Notes under the pieces: model-generated
Database searches by the model: none
What the model saw: the letters and a program-made list of their open reading frames with translations, nothing else
Told to the model about the DNA's origin: nothing
In this document: positions 22,756-33,769 of the stretch, piece by piece
How positions within the stretch are numbered: position 1 is the stretch's first letter
How the letters are laid out: the number at the start of each line of letters is the position of its first letter
Origin: Ceratopteris richardii
Lineage: Eukaryota > Streptophyta > Polypodiopsida > Polypodiales > Pteridaceae
Reading direction: 5' to 3'
Assembly (NCBI GenBank): GCA_020310875.1
Contig: CM035407.1
Coordinates: 225,859,468-225,923,467 of the forward strand
DNA: 64,000 nucleotides
Translations under genes and position numbers: made by a program

Positions 22756-24089
22756 CTTGATTCTTTCTTAATCCTAAAAAAATACTAAATTTACAAATAA
22801 ATTAATTTTAATCTTCCCAAGTATATTGTTACATACTAATATTGTTACTGGTCGAAATTGACCGTAATTGACTCTTGTTTAGTTCACTTGTTTGTTATTC
22901 TCATCTAATAGCTTAGATAAAGCAAAATAAATTCCTTTGAGAGAGCACTTTTTAATTGGGAGCTTGAAAGCGAGTAGTGTGAGTCAAAGACTACTAATTC
23001 TGATATGCTTCATCTTCTTGAGATACATTCTCTTGTGTTAGGACTGTAATGTCTAATTGGGGATGTTGGAAGTTCTTTATTGAAGTGATCAAAGAACTGA
23101 GGAGACCCAACATAAATGTGGACAGAGAATTTGATTACATATGAAGGAGACCAATGGATCCCTCATATATGTTTTGATTCACCCATCTAACAAACTACGA
23201 TTATATAAGTTCCAATGGATTATTCATACATCTTTAGATTGACTTATCTAACAAAATCTTATTACATGTTGTGATAAGAGATGATCAAGTCCAAAACAAA
23301 AGAATTTTTGCTGAATATGCTGCTAACAGATATACGTGGATTGAAGGTAGAGGTTGCTAGGTTGACACTGACGATGACCTGAGGGTCTCATATGAAGTGA
23401 AGCTTAAGCTGTAGGTACATAGTAGGTCATACAACATGAAGTATGCAGAAGCAGAACTGAATGTGTTGAATCAACTAGTAATAGAAGTATTAATGGTTTA
23501 CAATGAGTTGGAATGTGAACTTATGTAGGTAACTATTGTGGTGCAGCGAATTAACAATTATAGGGTGTAGCTCAAGCGTAAGCACCATCTCCTTTACTTG
23601 TCAATCCGCGGAGATGTGAGGACCGGTATGAAGACCATGAGCAAGTGAAGGCACAAGTGTGTGAGTGAAAGCACACAAACATGCACACACATACACACAC
23701 ACACCCTCTCGAGTCTATCGTCCCTGATAGACCCTTGTTGGAGTGGTTGGTCCATGTCATTCTTTGAGAGGTAGTGTCCATCCTAAGAGCCATCTATCTT
23801 CCAATTGTAGCAGGTTTTATGTTTGGTTACCCATTGGTCATTGCGAGCTTGTGAAAGTTGTAGTACCTTGGTATGTGCTTCTTCCTTGGATTCCAATGAG
23901 AATGTGTTGTTGTGAGCTGCCAAAAACTGCTAGTTGCTCAAAAGAGGTTGTCAAGGTTGAGTTGGAGCAACTCCAGGCTTCAAATTGCATCCTAGGTATT
24001 GATGTTGTCCTCAACATGTCTGCTAGACCGTCTAAAGGTGACGTTCATAGTCAGTGATGGGTAAGTGTGTTAGAGCATGGATTGAAGAA
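22756..24089. other. Unassigned region, no supported gene; (CA)n tract at 23,665-23,706
   Basis: Only short reading frames occur and none matches a family I know. A CA-rich microsatellite lies at about 23,665-23,706. An open stretch of about 100 codons at 23,743-24,057 (+) has no recognisable domain. The sequence may be old retrotransposon or intron-like DNA. Confidence 0.4.
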
Positions 24090-24170
24090 AGTATGTGCCT
24101 CGTGCACGGCCTTGTAATGTGGCCCTATGCATGCTTACTTGGAGAATGCATTGGAAGAGTTATGGTGCAA
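24090..24170. repeat. Direct repeat, left copy, beside the ARGONAUTE fragment
   Basis: About 80 bases around cggccttgtaatgtggcccta recur in diverged form at 25,014-25,094 (cggccgtgtaatgtggcccta) in the same orientation. Together they bracket the ARGONAUTE pseudogene and the GA tract. Confidence 0.6.
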
Positions 24171-24249
24171 AAATTGGAGGTCTTGAGCTAAGTGCTCAAG
24201 GGTATGTTGACGAGGTTTCCTAATCTATAATGGTTATGGTGTTGCCAAT

Positions 24250-24335
24250 GTAAGGATTCTTACCATGGTGAATGATGAAATTCTTTGAGTGCCAAAGTAA
24301 GGATTCTTACCACTGATGAAATTCTTTGAGTGCCT
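24250..24335. repeat. Tandem duplication of about 44 bp
   Basis: The segment gtaaggattcttacca...gatgaaattctttgagtgcc occurs twice in a row with small differences. It lies just beyond the low-coordinate end of the ARGONAUTE homology. Confidence 0.65.
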
Positions 24336-24350
24336 GCTCCTGTCTCCTCT

Positions 24351-24799
24351 CTTCAAAGCACCATTTGCCAAATACTGAGAATTGAATTTCTTTATATTCC
24401 TTGAAAAAAAACATTGGGTAACTACACAAGGCTTAGTTTAACATATTCTCTTTAGCTCACCATAAAAAGGAGTCTTCTCATCCAGTATACAGACAAGGAT
24501 TTGCAGGGTACCAAAACTACCCCTTGTAGATATCTCCTTGGATGCTCTCGTGCATATAGTAGTTAAACATCTCTCAAATTGCGGACCTTCAAGCTCTTCC
24601 CTCCTACCATGGTAAGGGGGAATAATAGTTGCAGATTCCATGTTCATGCCACGTTCTTGACATCTACCAGATAAGGTAGCAATAATATCATCTGCTAGCC
24701 AAGGCACACTTCTATCAAAACTGACAAATGCCCACTCATCCACGGTTCCACCTTCAACTAAGCATGACTCATTCATGTTCCATGAGCCAAACTTGGGAA

Positions 24800-24803
<4 letters not shown>
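24351..24803 (-). pseudogene. ARGONAUTE MID-domain fragment (AGO1-clade-like), pseudogene
   Basis: The minus strand encodes about 150 codons resembling the MID domain of plant ARGONAUTE. It opens with FGSWNM and EGGTVDEWAFVSFDR, then gives CQERGMNMES, TLQILVCILDEKTPFYGELK and finally RIC. Argonautes bind small RNAs; the MID pocket holds the 5' phosphate. The pocket Tyr (codon 24,462-24,464) and Lys (24,450-24,452) match human AGO2 Y529 and K533. A TQC motif supplies the pocket Gln at 24,414-24,416. The GELKRIC sequence fits the AGO1 clade. An in-frame TAA at 24,438-24,440 sits where AGO1 proteins have Glu; homology resumes after it (SQYLAN) and ends near 24,351. It begins directly at a GA microsatellite. 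No PAZ or PIWI part is seen nearby. No intron interrupts the 450 bases, which suggests a captured cDNA or a single exon; that is inference. Confidence 0.75.
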
Positions 24804-24844
<41 letters not shown>

Positions 24845-24921
24845 CTTCTCTATCTCTTTTTTCTTCTCTATCTCTTTTCTTCTTCTTTTCTTCCCTTTTT
24901 TTTTCTTCTCCCTTTTTTTTT
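24804..24921. repeat. (CT)n/(GA)n microsatellite and polypyrimidine tract
   Basis: An uninterrupted CT run of roughly 40 bases ends at about 24,841. It is followed by CT/TTC-rich sequence up to two T runs near 24,900-24,920. It produces long Arg-Glu and Ser-Leu reading frames on both strands that are not genes. Confidence 0.9.
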
Positions 24922-25013
24922 GGAGGAACAATGGCACAAAACAAGAAGAAATATGTAAGAAACAATAAAAATAGTTGACATATGTCACTGTGCTCTTGTT
25001 CCTTGGATTCTCA

Positions 25014-25094
25014 AATGTGTCTATGCATGGCCGTGTAATGTGGCCCTATATTAATGCATACTTTGGAAATGCATGATCTGAATGGTGAAAAATA
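25014..25094. repeat. Direct repeat, right copy, beside the ARGONAUTE fragment
   Basis: This is the diverged partner of 24,090-24,170. The best-kept part is tgtaatgtggcccta, followed by a shared atgcat...atggtg pattern. Confidence 0.6.
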
Positions 25095-25099
25095 CAGGG

Positions 25100-25758
25100 T
25101 TCTACAAGGAGCACATGGTTGTCGCTCATCGAGGCTTTTGATGTTACTTGCGGATGTTGATGCCATCTTTGTTGGAGGTATCCATTGGATCTCAAGATGA
25201 TAGTTGAGCAATCCTCCTTATGGGGATCCATTTGAGAAGAGTGTTTGACTGCGAAGTGATCACCTTTGGTTGCTTCATGTTTGGATGGTTTCTTGACTTT
25301 CATGTCCCTTGTGGTTAGATCTTTGGTTTTGTAGGGGCAACTGGTGCTTTTGGCTTCCATACCCATACCATTGTTGTTGGTCTTCTGACTCTTGTTGAAG
25401 AGGTGAGTTGATCTGTTTTTGCTCTTGGTTTTTGGTTCTGACCCTTGCCTTGCCTTGGCTTCTTTGTTGAAACTTTTCTCATGTGGGAGAGCATAGGTTA
25501 TTGTGTATGTAAGAGCTTCCTAGGTATCCATATTTGTAATTGTCTTTGTTGAGGTACAACTAATTATTTAGGTACCCAAACTTGTCAGATATCTTGTGGT
25601 GGAGCTTGTCCTAGCTTCCTCATTCGTCTTCTGGCCTGGTTGGATTGCCTAGATGGGAATTGTGGGGGCAAGACTGGTGGTTGTCCTCCTCATGCCCAGA
25701 ACTTCTTTCTTGTTGAATGGTGTCTTTCTATTTGATATAATAGTTATCTTGAACTATT
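25100..25758 (-). mobile_element. Probable 3' tail of the second Gyp1 copy, left of the solo LTR
   Basis: The minus strand carries short basic, Trp/Pro-containing stretches (VWVPK, LQIWIPRKLL, KPRQGKGQNQKPRAKTDQL) like the Lys/Ser-rich tail of the Gyp1 post-integrase segment at 4.4-4.7 kb, which has PKKQWVHKDQ. Because the LTR at 25,759-26,838 is flanked by identical 5-base duplications, the DNA on either side was once continuous. The Gyp1 tail at 26,839 should therefore continue here. The assignment depends mainly on that argument. Confidence 0.45.
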
Positions 25759-26838
25759 TGTTGGTGCATTTTACCCAAGCCTACATGCTTGATATGCTTG
25801 ATATTATCCTCATTTGTAAGTCACATGAGTAGTCATGTGAACACCTCTTGTAAAAGAGTACATTTTATCTCTTGTAAATGGAAAAAGAAAAAAGGAAAAG
25901 GATGGCTTACCTCATCCATGATGTAAAAGCAAATTCGTGGCTCTAACTACCTAAAACCACGAAATTTAGAGCTGAGGGAATCTCTCCTAACTTTGGGGAT
26001 CACTTTTAGGTGGAGCCATTCGAATTCGAATTCAAAACTCCCTCCAAGAATAGCTATAAAAAGAGCAAGAAGGAAGAGGCGATTAACAAGCCTTGTACGT
26101 GACCACTTCATGTCATTTTGTAGAGATTGAAGAGCTTACTCCATAGCTCTATCATTCTACTCCCATTGTGCAAAGATTCATTGCCAATGTGGTTGTAATC
26201 GTATGTGAATCTATACATTTATTATCATCTACTTCTCTGTTTTGTTCTCTGCTATACTCACTCAGAGTAGTACCTTCAGAAGGTCATATCTCGAGTTCTA
26301 CTGCTTCATTTTCAGTGTTTTAAAGTGCCTTGGATAGCTCTTACTGTCTACTTTCCACATAGAAATTGTCAAGGTCATTGGATTTATATGTTTGGAGATA
26401 TCTACATTTTACTGCTCACTGGTCTATCTCTGCAGAGCCCCGAGAATGGTGGGCATGTTCCAGAACTTGATGAAACTTGTTCTCAGTGCTCAGTCCATCA
26501 TTTGAAGTGTTTTAACTTGTATTGGGAAGCTTGCTAAGTCTATTTGCTATGCCTAAAAGGAATTTTTTCTAATTCCTACCAGGTTGAGAGCACTGTTCAA
26601 TTTTTCTAGCAGGTGTATGTCCAAAAATAGCAAGTTTTGGGAGCTAGTCATTTCGCAACTAGTCTGTCTTGACTTAAACTTTTGGGATACATGTTCCAAA
26701 GTACTTGGCTGATATTTTGGTGGATTTAGGAAGCTTAAAGGGTCTACTAATCAACTCTGAAGTCTCAGTTGGCTGGTGTGAAGCTGGTTGTAGCAGCACC
26801 TACTCATCTTTGGATTGCATCCACCATCTCTCTTCACA
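25759..26838 (+). repeat. Solo LTR of the Cop2 family (1,080 bp) with CTATT target duplication
   Basis: The LTR runs from TGTTGGTGCATTTTACCC to CTCTCTTCACA and aligns over its whole length with the reverse complement of the Cop2 LTR at 14,915-15,917. It has a TATA-like ctataaaaagagc near 26,055. The 5 bases on each side are both CTATT (25,754-25,758 and 26,839-26,843), and there is no primer site or gag after it. This is the expected result of LTR-LTR recombination that removed the interior. It is inserted in the tail of a Gyp1 element. Confidence 0.9.
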
Positions 26839-27053
26839 CTATTGTGCTTGCCTTTGTGGTGGAACTACTATGGTTGCATTAGTCTTTGAAGAAGAAGAGA
26901 GATCCACATCCCTATGAGTTTGTTCTTCCAGGATTGAGTCCTTGTGCATCATAGAGGTTTTGACACATACAATATCTTCTTCTATAAGATTAGTCTTAGA
27001 AGAACTAAGAGAATGTGTGACACCTGGATTTGTGATCATGCAGTTAACTAATT

Positions 27054-27660
27054 CTAATGTAATGCATTATTCAAGTACCCAAACTTGAAACTTCTTAGGT
27101 TTAAGTTGATTGCATAGTCATAGATCCAATCTTGACCCAAGACAAGTGGTTCAGTAAAGTCCTCATCTTGACACACTAGCATTTTGACTCTCATTGGAAC
27201 ATCTTGAAGATAGATGGGAAGCTCTACCTTGCCCAAACAAGGGGTTTCTACACCTCCCAATCCTATGAGATAGGCTTCTATGGGATTGATGTTCAATTGC
27301 AAGTCATGGAAGTAGGAAAGTCTAACTGCCTAGTTGTTGCACCTGAGTCAATCAATGCTCTCATATATCTCCGTCTCCTACCTCTCTAAGGTCACAAATG
27401 GACGTCGGTTGATTATTCGAGAGGTAATTATGCCTGATTTTTGGCACATGTCCATGTGATATTTTGGGGCTTTCGGGTTGATATCTAGGCCTAGGCGCCT
27501 TAGCTTATTTTACCTAATGTGCTCTTGAGCCTCTACCTATTTCTTCTCTAACCCTTATCTCCTCTTCTTTTTGCTTCTTAGCAGTGTTGAGTCTCATTAG
27601 TATATCCTCTATAAGAGGTTCTTGATACAGCTTGACCCTACAACTACTAATATAGTTTGG
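27054..27660 (-). mobile_element. Gyp1 second copy: charged helix and retropepsin-like domain after integrase
   Basis: On the minus strand the order repeats that at 5.39-4.79 kb: a charged segment (LMRLNTAKKQKEEEIRVREE), the catalytic-type motif ALIDSGATT (about 27,360), then LIGLGGVETP and LVLGQDWIYDYA (about 27,130). It follows the integrase C-terminal region at 27.73-27.66 kb directly. Independent presence in two diverged copies argues that this domain belongs to the family and is not a chance neighbour. Confidence 0.7.
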
Positions 27661-27729
27661 CAAGATGTCACCTTCGAGAGTGGCCAGTTGAACTGCACAA
27701 CTAGTGGAGATTAATGATCATGGGCCCAT

Positions 27730-29060
27730 ATCCTCATTTTTCCAATTTACAGGCATGTTGTTTGAGTGTATAAACCAACACTAGGTCTCCCTCTTTCAAT
27801 CCTTTATCCTTGATGTGCGCATCGAAGTATGCCTTTTGTCTTTTCTTTGCAGCATAGATTCCTGCAGCTGCTCGTGGCCTCGTCTCACCTAACCGTTCTA
27901 GATCAAAGATCCTGGAGGACAACTCGTGTCCATTCCATTCATGCTCTTGTGCTACTTTTAAAGCTGGTATTAGGAAGTCCAATGGTAGCGCATCATTCTG
28001 GCCGAAGACCATATGAAAGGGGGTGGCATTGAGTATCATTTTATAGGCAACTTGATAAGCCCAAATAGCATGATGAAGTTATTTGTCCCAATCAGAGTGT
28101 TTATTATTTATGACGTTTTTCAATACGTTACATAGGATCTTATTTGTGCTCTCAGCTTGTCCGTTAGCTTGTGGATGATATGGGGCCGACTTCTTATGTA
28201 TCATCAAGGATTCTTGGAGAATGTTTTCAATGAATTCATTCAAGAAGTGAGTACATCTATCACTTACTAACTCAATTGGTAACCCGTATCTAGTGAACAC
28301 GTTCTCAAATAAGAACTTAGCCGTTGTTTGAGCATCATTCTTTGTTCTGGCTTTTACTTACACCCACTTTGTAAGGTAATCTGTGGCTACAATAATGTAC
28401 TCTGCATGGGAGTTTCTGGTTGGGGTGTTAATAGGACCTATAAAGTCTATGCCCCACTTTGAAAATGCACGTCCTCCCATCATTGGCCTCAAAGGCATCT
28501 TGTCTTTCCTAACCAGATATTGTGTTGGCATATGTCACATTTTCTTCACATAGGTATGTGCATCCATATGAAGAGTGGGCCACAAAAGTCCTGAGAATAG
28601 AATGGTCTTAATTACTCGATCAGGACCAAAGTGTCCACCAGCAACACCACTATGTGCATATTCTAATACTTTCAAATAGTCTGATTCGTGAATGCATAGT
28701 CTTAAGTAACCATCTTTGCCTCTTCAATATAGGTTGCCTCCAACTAAGGCATAGTCGTGAGCCTCCTGCTCCATGCTTCGTCTTCTTGCTAGACTAGCCT
28801 TTTTGGGTAGTGTTCCCGATCTCATAAATTCTACCAATGGAGAACTCCAATCTAGACTTAACGTTACGTGATAAAGAGTCGCATGCTCCACTGGGGTTTT
28901 TCCTGGCACACTGGACAACTCTTAATCCACTCATGTATTTCGTTGTCCATGCTAGGCCAATACACTCCTAAATGTTTGAGATTCTGCAATGTTCGTTGTT
29001 TAGAATAGTGATTTCCTAGCAATCCTTCATGAGCTTGTTGCAACCAACTAGTATGTTCAT
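27730..29060 (-). mobile_element. Gyp1 second copy: integrase with two H2C2 domains
   Basis: First zinc domain at about 29,045-28,910: QAHEGLLGNHYSKQ ... LGVYWPSM ... CPVCQ. A spacer (PLVEFMRSGTLPKKASLARR) leads to a second zinc domain at about 28,680-28,520 (LLWPTLHMDAHTY). The core follows (GIDFIGPINTPTRNSHAEY, GLPIELVSDRCTHF, YHPQANGQAESTNK) and the C-terminal part (KEGDLVLVYTLKQHA). The layout and spacing match the copy at 6.9-5.4 kb. Confidence 0.8.
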
Positions 29061-29819
29061 CATCTCTGGCACAACAAGCTAATACACCCTCTACATCTTG
29101 TTTGTACATGCTTCCTACCAATATTTGATAACTTTGTGATCTTACAATTTCATGTTTGTTTGTTTTCAAATTCTTCTTTGTGGGTCCGAAGGTTAGGACT
29201 GGTACCAACTTATTTGCCCATTTAGGAACAACCTCCAAATTGAACAGATAAGCATCGGGTAGGTCATCAAACACTCCTTGCAGTGACTCTCCTGAAGTGA
29301 TACAAGAAAGATGATCTGCCCTGAGGTGGGTTCTACCTTTCCTAACAATGACTTCAAAGTCGTATTCCATTAGTAAGAGGAACCATCTTACTAAGCGTCC
29401 TGTATTGCAAGGTGTATTGACCAAATACAATAAAGCTTGATGATCAGTGAAAAACTTGAACTTGTTTGCCAATAGGTAGTCTCTAAACTTCTTCACGGCA
29501 TATACCATGCATAGGCCTTCTCTTTTGGTTGTGGTATAGTATCATTTAGTTGTGTTTAGGTGTCTACTAGCATATGCTATAGGTAAATCTAGATTTCCTT
29601 CACATGTGGGTTGTGCTAGCACACATCCTATTGCATGATTGGATGCATCTATATGAACATGGAATGGTTTATTCCAATCAGGAGAGGTTAATATTGATGT
29701 TGTGCACAAACATCTCTTCAGCTCATTGAAAGACTTTTTGCATTCGTCATTCCACTCAAAATGTGTCAATAAGACATAAAGAGGTCTAGCTATGATCACT
29801 CTCACTTATTTTATTCTTG

Positions 29820-30912
29820 TTCACAGTAGATCCCAAAACTTCATCTATATTTCTAATCTTATCTTGTTTTTATATAGGGAAAGAAGAACATTGCACTCTA
29901 AAAGGGTGGTTCTAGGTGTAGTGCTTCCTTCAACCTCCTCACACATCTAGGTGGAACATGGAGCAGAATGAAAAATATTAAATCACCTTGTGCGAAGAGA
30001 AAATAAGGGTGGGAAATACACCAAAATTCATGCATTTTATATAAATAGTGATAAAGAAATACAATGTGAAAGAAAAACAAAAGGTTTATGGTCTCTAGGA
30101 TCCACTACTCCTAGTTAAAGGTTGGAACTCATTTGTTGCTCTGGCCAAGAGTACCAAGACACTCTTATCTCAAATGTTGCATGAGGTGGCATGAAAATAT
30201 GTGTGCCAGTCTCTATATCTGGATAGGAGGCGCCAAGTGGAAATGTGTGAAAAAAAAGGCAATGGAGCTAGCATAATCATGTCATGTTGGAAAGCATTGC
30301 CACGTGCACATGTTTCACTAAGGAAATTGTGAATCCAACCTAAGATTCAATGCTTCCATTCTCAACATACATAATAAAAGTAGATTTTAATCCTTGCAAG
30401 GGTTCATATTATCCACTCCCTTAAGCCCTTTTGGAAAATAAGAGTACAAAATTTGATGTCATGGGTGCAAGTGGAGTCTGACTTAGAGTTCATTTTGACT
30501 CTCCATTGTAGATGTCCTTGGGTGCATGAGCTCAATTTATCTCATTAGTTTATCGATGAGGTTTATCACTTATCTCTCAAGTAGTGTGGGGTGTGGTTCT
30601 CTTGGTCTAGGAGGAAATGCTTGTACGTGAAGCCCTAGTAAATGGAATTTCATTTAATAAGGATGAGCTTAGCCAAGTTAGAAATAGATCCAAATCGAAT
30701 CATATATCAGTTTGTGTGGGACAAGGGCTAACTTAGCCAAGTTCCATGGCTCAAGGCTTATCTTAAGGTTTCTAAGGTCATAGTAGAGTGAGTGTGTATG
30801 ATGGCCACATGTCCATACTAAAACACTTTAGATATTATTTATTTTAGGAGCAAGAGGATAAATGGGATGGGAGGAGGATAGAAAGCATGATCAATCTTGC
30901 CCACTTCTCACA
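29820..30912 (+). repeat. Probable LTR ending at a primer-binding site; left end undefined
   Basis: A non-coding block ends with ...cccacttctcaca followed by a perfect initiator-Met-tRNA primer site, so its right end behaves as an LTR end. A TATA-like tttatataaatag lies near 30,040. I cannot locate the left TG end or a partner LTR. The block abuts the truncated Gyp1 copy. Confidence 0.45.
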
Positions 30913-30914
30913 AG

Positions 30915-30926
30915 TGGTATCAGAGC
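30915..30926 (+). other. Primer-binding site (initiator Met tRNA)
   Basis: TGGTATCAGAGC is found two bases after ctcaca. It marks a plus-strand LTR retrotransposon whose interior starts here but is not recognisable beyond about 31,300. Confidence 0.8.
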
Positions 30927-31510
30927 TCTTGGAGAATATCTTCGTGAAGTAGAAAGAGAGAGAATGATTTTGGGTGGATCTTCCTAATTTTGGCAAATAT
31001 GCAAGCATGAGCACCAAATAGGAAGTCTCCATCTAGACATTCATGGCCTCCAAGTGGTATCCACCATGCGAGATTGTCAGATACTCCATAAGATGTCCAC
31101 CAGATGGATCAAGTGGATACTCCATAAGTAGGCCACCAACGAGGTACATGAACAAAACAAGATCTCACTGGTCGAGATCTCCTCCATGCGAGATAGGTAA
31201 AATGAATCCATGTGGTATGTGGGGACCTCCAAAGCTTTGATAATATCCACCACAAGTTGTGTATCGCCAAGAAGTAGGTCTTGCAAGAATTAAATATAAA
31301 GCATGAAGCATAAAATCATAGTCACATGGTAGTATATCTATATGCAGTAATCCTCCATGGAGTGTACAAAGTCCTGATACACGTCAAGAGGACCATGGAA
31401 GCCCCTCTAAACAGAGAAGTTGGCTCAGAATAGGATCCAACTGAGTGATGAATCCAAGTAGATGTAGGAGTATCTTGTGGTAAATGAAAAGATGTTGGAC
31501 TCCATGAATG
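30927..31510. other. Unassigned interior of a plus-strand LTR element
   Basis: Short repeats (ccatgcgagat, gatactccataag) recur between 31,060 and 31,200. A short open stretch at 31,043-31,240 (+) has two PPCEI motifs but no known domain. Nothing else is visible. Confidence 0.3.
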
Positions 31511-31519
31511 GAAGAGTGC

Positions 31520-33765
31520 ATGCTCAGAATGCTCTTATAGACGAGGTAAGTGGACTCTCAAAAATAGGAATGGAAAATGGCATGTCACTGATCCTGGAGT
31601 AACACCCAACTGAAGCTGAGGGGAAATGTAAACCTTGGATGGTATGATAGGAGATGTAGCCATCTGAGTTAAGCTGAGATTGTAACTCTGAATCCTCATG
31701 CTCCAGAACTGTACAATGATCTGGAAAGTCATGTACAACCAGAGCATGCTCCACATAGTGTGACTGTTCGAAACTTGAATGATCCCCCTCTAAAGCGGAA
31801 ATGGGAGGATCCAAAATGGATGAATAGTTAGAGTATTCATAAAAGGTGCAATCTTTGGTTACTGTAACTGAGTGACTCTTTGGGTCATAAAGTTTGTATG
31901 CCTTTAGCCTGTCACTGTAAGTGATGAAAATGTACTTCTTAGGCCGATCATCACCATGGCCTTGGACATAGGCATCACTACCAAAGATGGGAAAATAGCT
32001 CACACTCGGCTTCTTCTAAAAGTAAGCCTCAAATGGTGTTTGGTTCTTCAAGACATCTGAAAATCCTCTATTCTGAATATATACTGCTATCTATATTGCT
32101 TCACCCCAAAGCTTTAGTGGAAGTTTCTTTTGACTAAGCATAACTTTGGCCATCTATATCATACTTACAAATCTTCTATAGGGCAATACCTTGTTGAGTA
32201 TCTTGTATTGCTTGATACTTGATTCCATGTTGCTTCAAGTGCTACTATCTCCATCAGATCAAATGATCTCCAAAGAACTTGGAAAGTCTTCTTGAACTGT
32301 TTGTTTCCATTCCTTGAACTTGAAAAGGGCATCATCTTTATGCTTGAGTGAATAAACCTAGGTATATCTAGTGCAATCATCTACTATCAGGATGAACTAA
32401 ATTGACCCACTTAGAGAAGTTGTATGCATAGGTCCACAAATATCAGCATGGACTAATGCTAAGGGTTTCGATGCAAAAATGGATGCTTCTGTGGGCAAAG
32501 GGGCAATTGTTTGCTTGGCACATGCTTGGAAATTCAATTCCACTTGTGCAATCCTGGGTAAACCCTTGATAAGATGATTGGAAGATATCTTAGCTAAGCA
32601 AGAGTTACGTCCAAATCTGCAATGCCACAAGCTAAGACTTGAATCTTTGGCCACAAAACTTGAAAGCTTGTAGAGACCTTTGTCTTCAAATTTTTGAGCT
32701 ATCGCTTCATTGGATTCATGATCAATGACTTGAAATTTGTTGTGACTGAATTGCACTATCATGTTGCACTTTGTAATGGCCTTCACTGAGAGAAGGTTCT
32801 TACAAAGGCTTGGTATATAAAGAACGTCTTTGAGTGACTTGGTCTCTCCTTCTAAGTTTGTGACGTGAACTTTTCCTCTTCCTTGGATTTCAATGCACTT
32901 GTTGTCTCCAAGATACACTTGACCTTTATGCTCCTCAAACTCATGAAAATCATCTATATCATGGCACATGTGGGATGAAGCACCACTATCAAAATTCCAT
33001 TCTTTCTTGGGATTGGATGCCAGAAGTGTCGTATGTTCATTTGTGAGGAAGAGATCTTCACTTGTGCAATGAGAGTGATGTTCAGCCTTTGAAGTAGACC
33101 TAGACTTATCCTTGTTCTTCTTCTTGAAGAAATATTTCATTTTTGTCATTTATTCTTGTGGAAGGTAGCTTTAGTCTTCATGGTTGTTTCTTTTGTAGCT
33201 TGGGCCTTCTGTCTAGAGTCATGGAGAAGTAACAATCTTCTAACTTCTTCCCAAGTGAGTACTTGAGCTCTATTGTATAGAATGGTCATGAATGTTTCAT
33301 AGGACCTAGGAAGCTTGTTAAGAAATCTTATAGCCATGTCTTCACTAGAAATTTATTTCTCACAAAGTGCTAACTTGCGTTGATAATTTTCAAATTGGGT
33401 GATCACTTTTGTGATGCCATCTTGCGGACATATAGTGAGATTGTGAAATTCTGCCTCTAGAGTATAAATCTTAGAAGGTGTTTTATCTTCATAGAGGTTT
33501 GCTAGAATATCCCAAGCTTCCTTTGAAGTCTTACATGTAGTGATGTGACCTTTTGTCAGTTCGTCACATGCTAGGAGAAGCTGGCCTAATGCTCGCTTGT
33601 CTTTTACATTCCATATATCCCAAGCTCCTAGATCAGTTCTTTATCGAGCTCTCGTTCAGTACTGTCGACCATCTCATACAACAGGTTTGTATAGAGATAG
33701 GCCCTAATTGTATCCTTCCATAGGACATAATTCATGCCATTTAGCCATTCATCAGCATTTTTAAT
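31520..33765 (-). mobile_element. Cop3 (Ty1/copia) gag, protease and integrase, fragment
   Basis: Minus-strand order: gag core (about 33,760-33,150; FLNKLPRSYETFMTILYNRA, LTWEEVRRLLLLHDSR), protease with catalytic NFDSGASSHMC (about 33,010), the zinc-binding pre-integrase motif LWHCRFGR (about 32,610), the integrase start (ALVHADICGPM, about 32,450) and the post-integrase region (KKYIFITYSDRLKAYKLYD, about 31,930). The reverse transcriptase and RNase H are missing on the 3' side. It is a family separate from Cop1, Cop2 and Cop4. Broken in several places. Confidence 0.85.
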
Positions 33766-33769
33766 AACT

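Larger units (their letters stand above)
26839..29806 (-). mobile_element. Gyp1 second copy: RNase H, double-H2C2 integrase, retropepsin-like tail
   Basis: A 5'-truncated Gyp1 element on the minus strand. It starts in the RT-RNase H junction near 29,806 (LYVLLTHFEWNDECKKSF) and keeps RNase H to about 29,300 (HVHIDASNHAIGCVLAQP). It then has both H2C2 domains and the integrase core (29,060-27,730) and the post-integrase retropepsin-like segment (27,660-27,054) with its tail to 26,839. It agrees with the 4.4-14.4 kb copy in domain order but is clearly diverged in sequence, so the two are separate insertions. Broken in many places. Confidence 0.85.

Noticed and set aside
24351-24803. ARGONAUTE segment as a live gene
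   Set aside because: Only the MID domain is present, with an in-frame stop and no PAZ or PIWI sequence nearby.
24438-24988. Long reading frames on both strands around the GA/CT tract, with Arg-Glu and Ser-Leu runs
   Set aside because: They come from the microsatellite, which stays open in several frames. Only the part below 24,803 on the minus strand matches a protein family (ARGONAUTE).
14915-26838. The two long Cop2 LTRs (14.9 and 25.8 kb) as the ends of one element
   Set aside because: They are in opposite orientation, and the right one has its own target duplication, so they are separate insertions.
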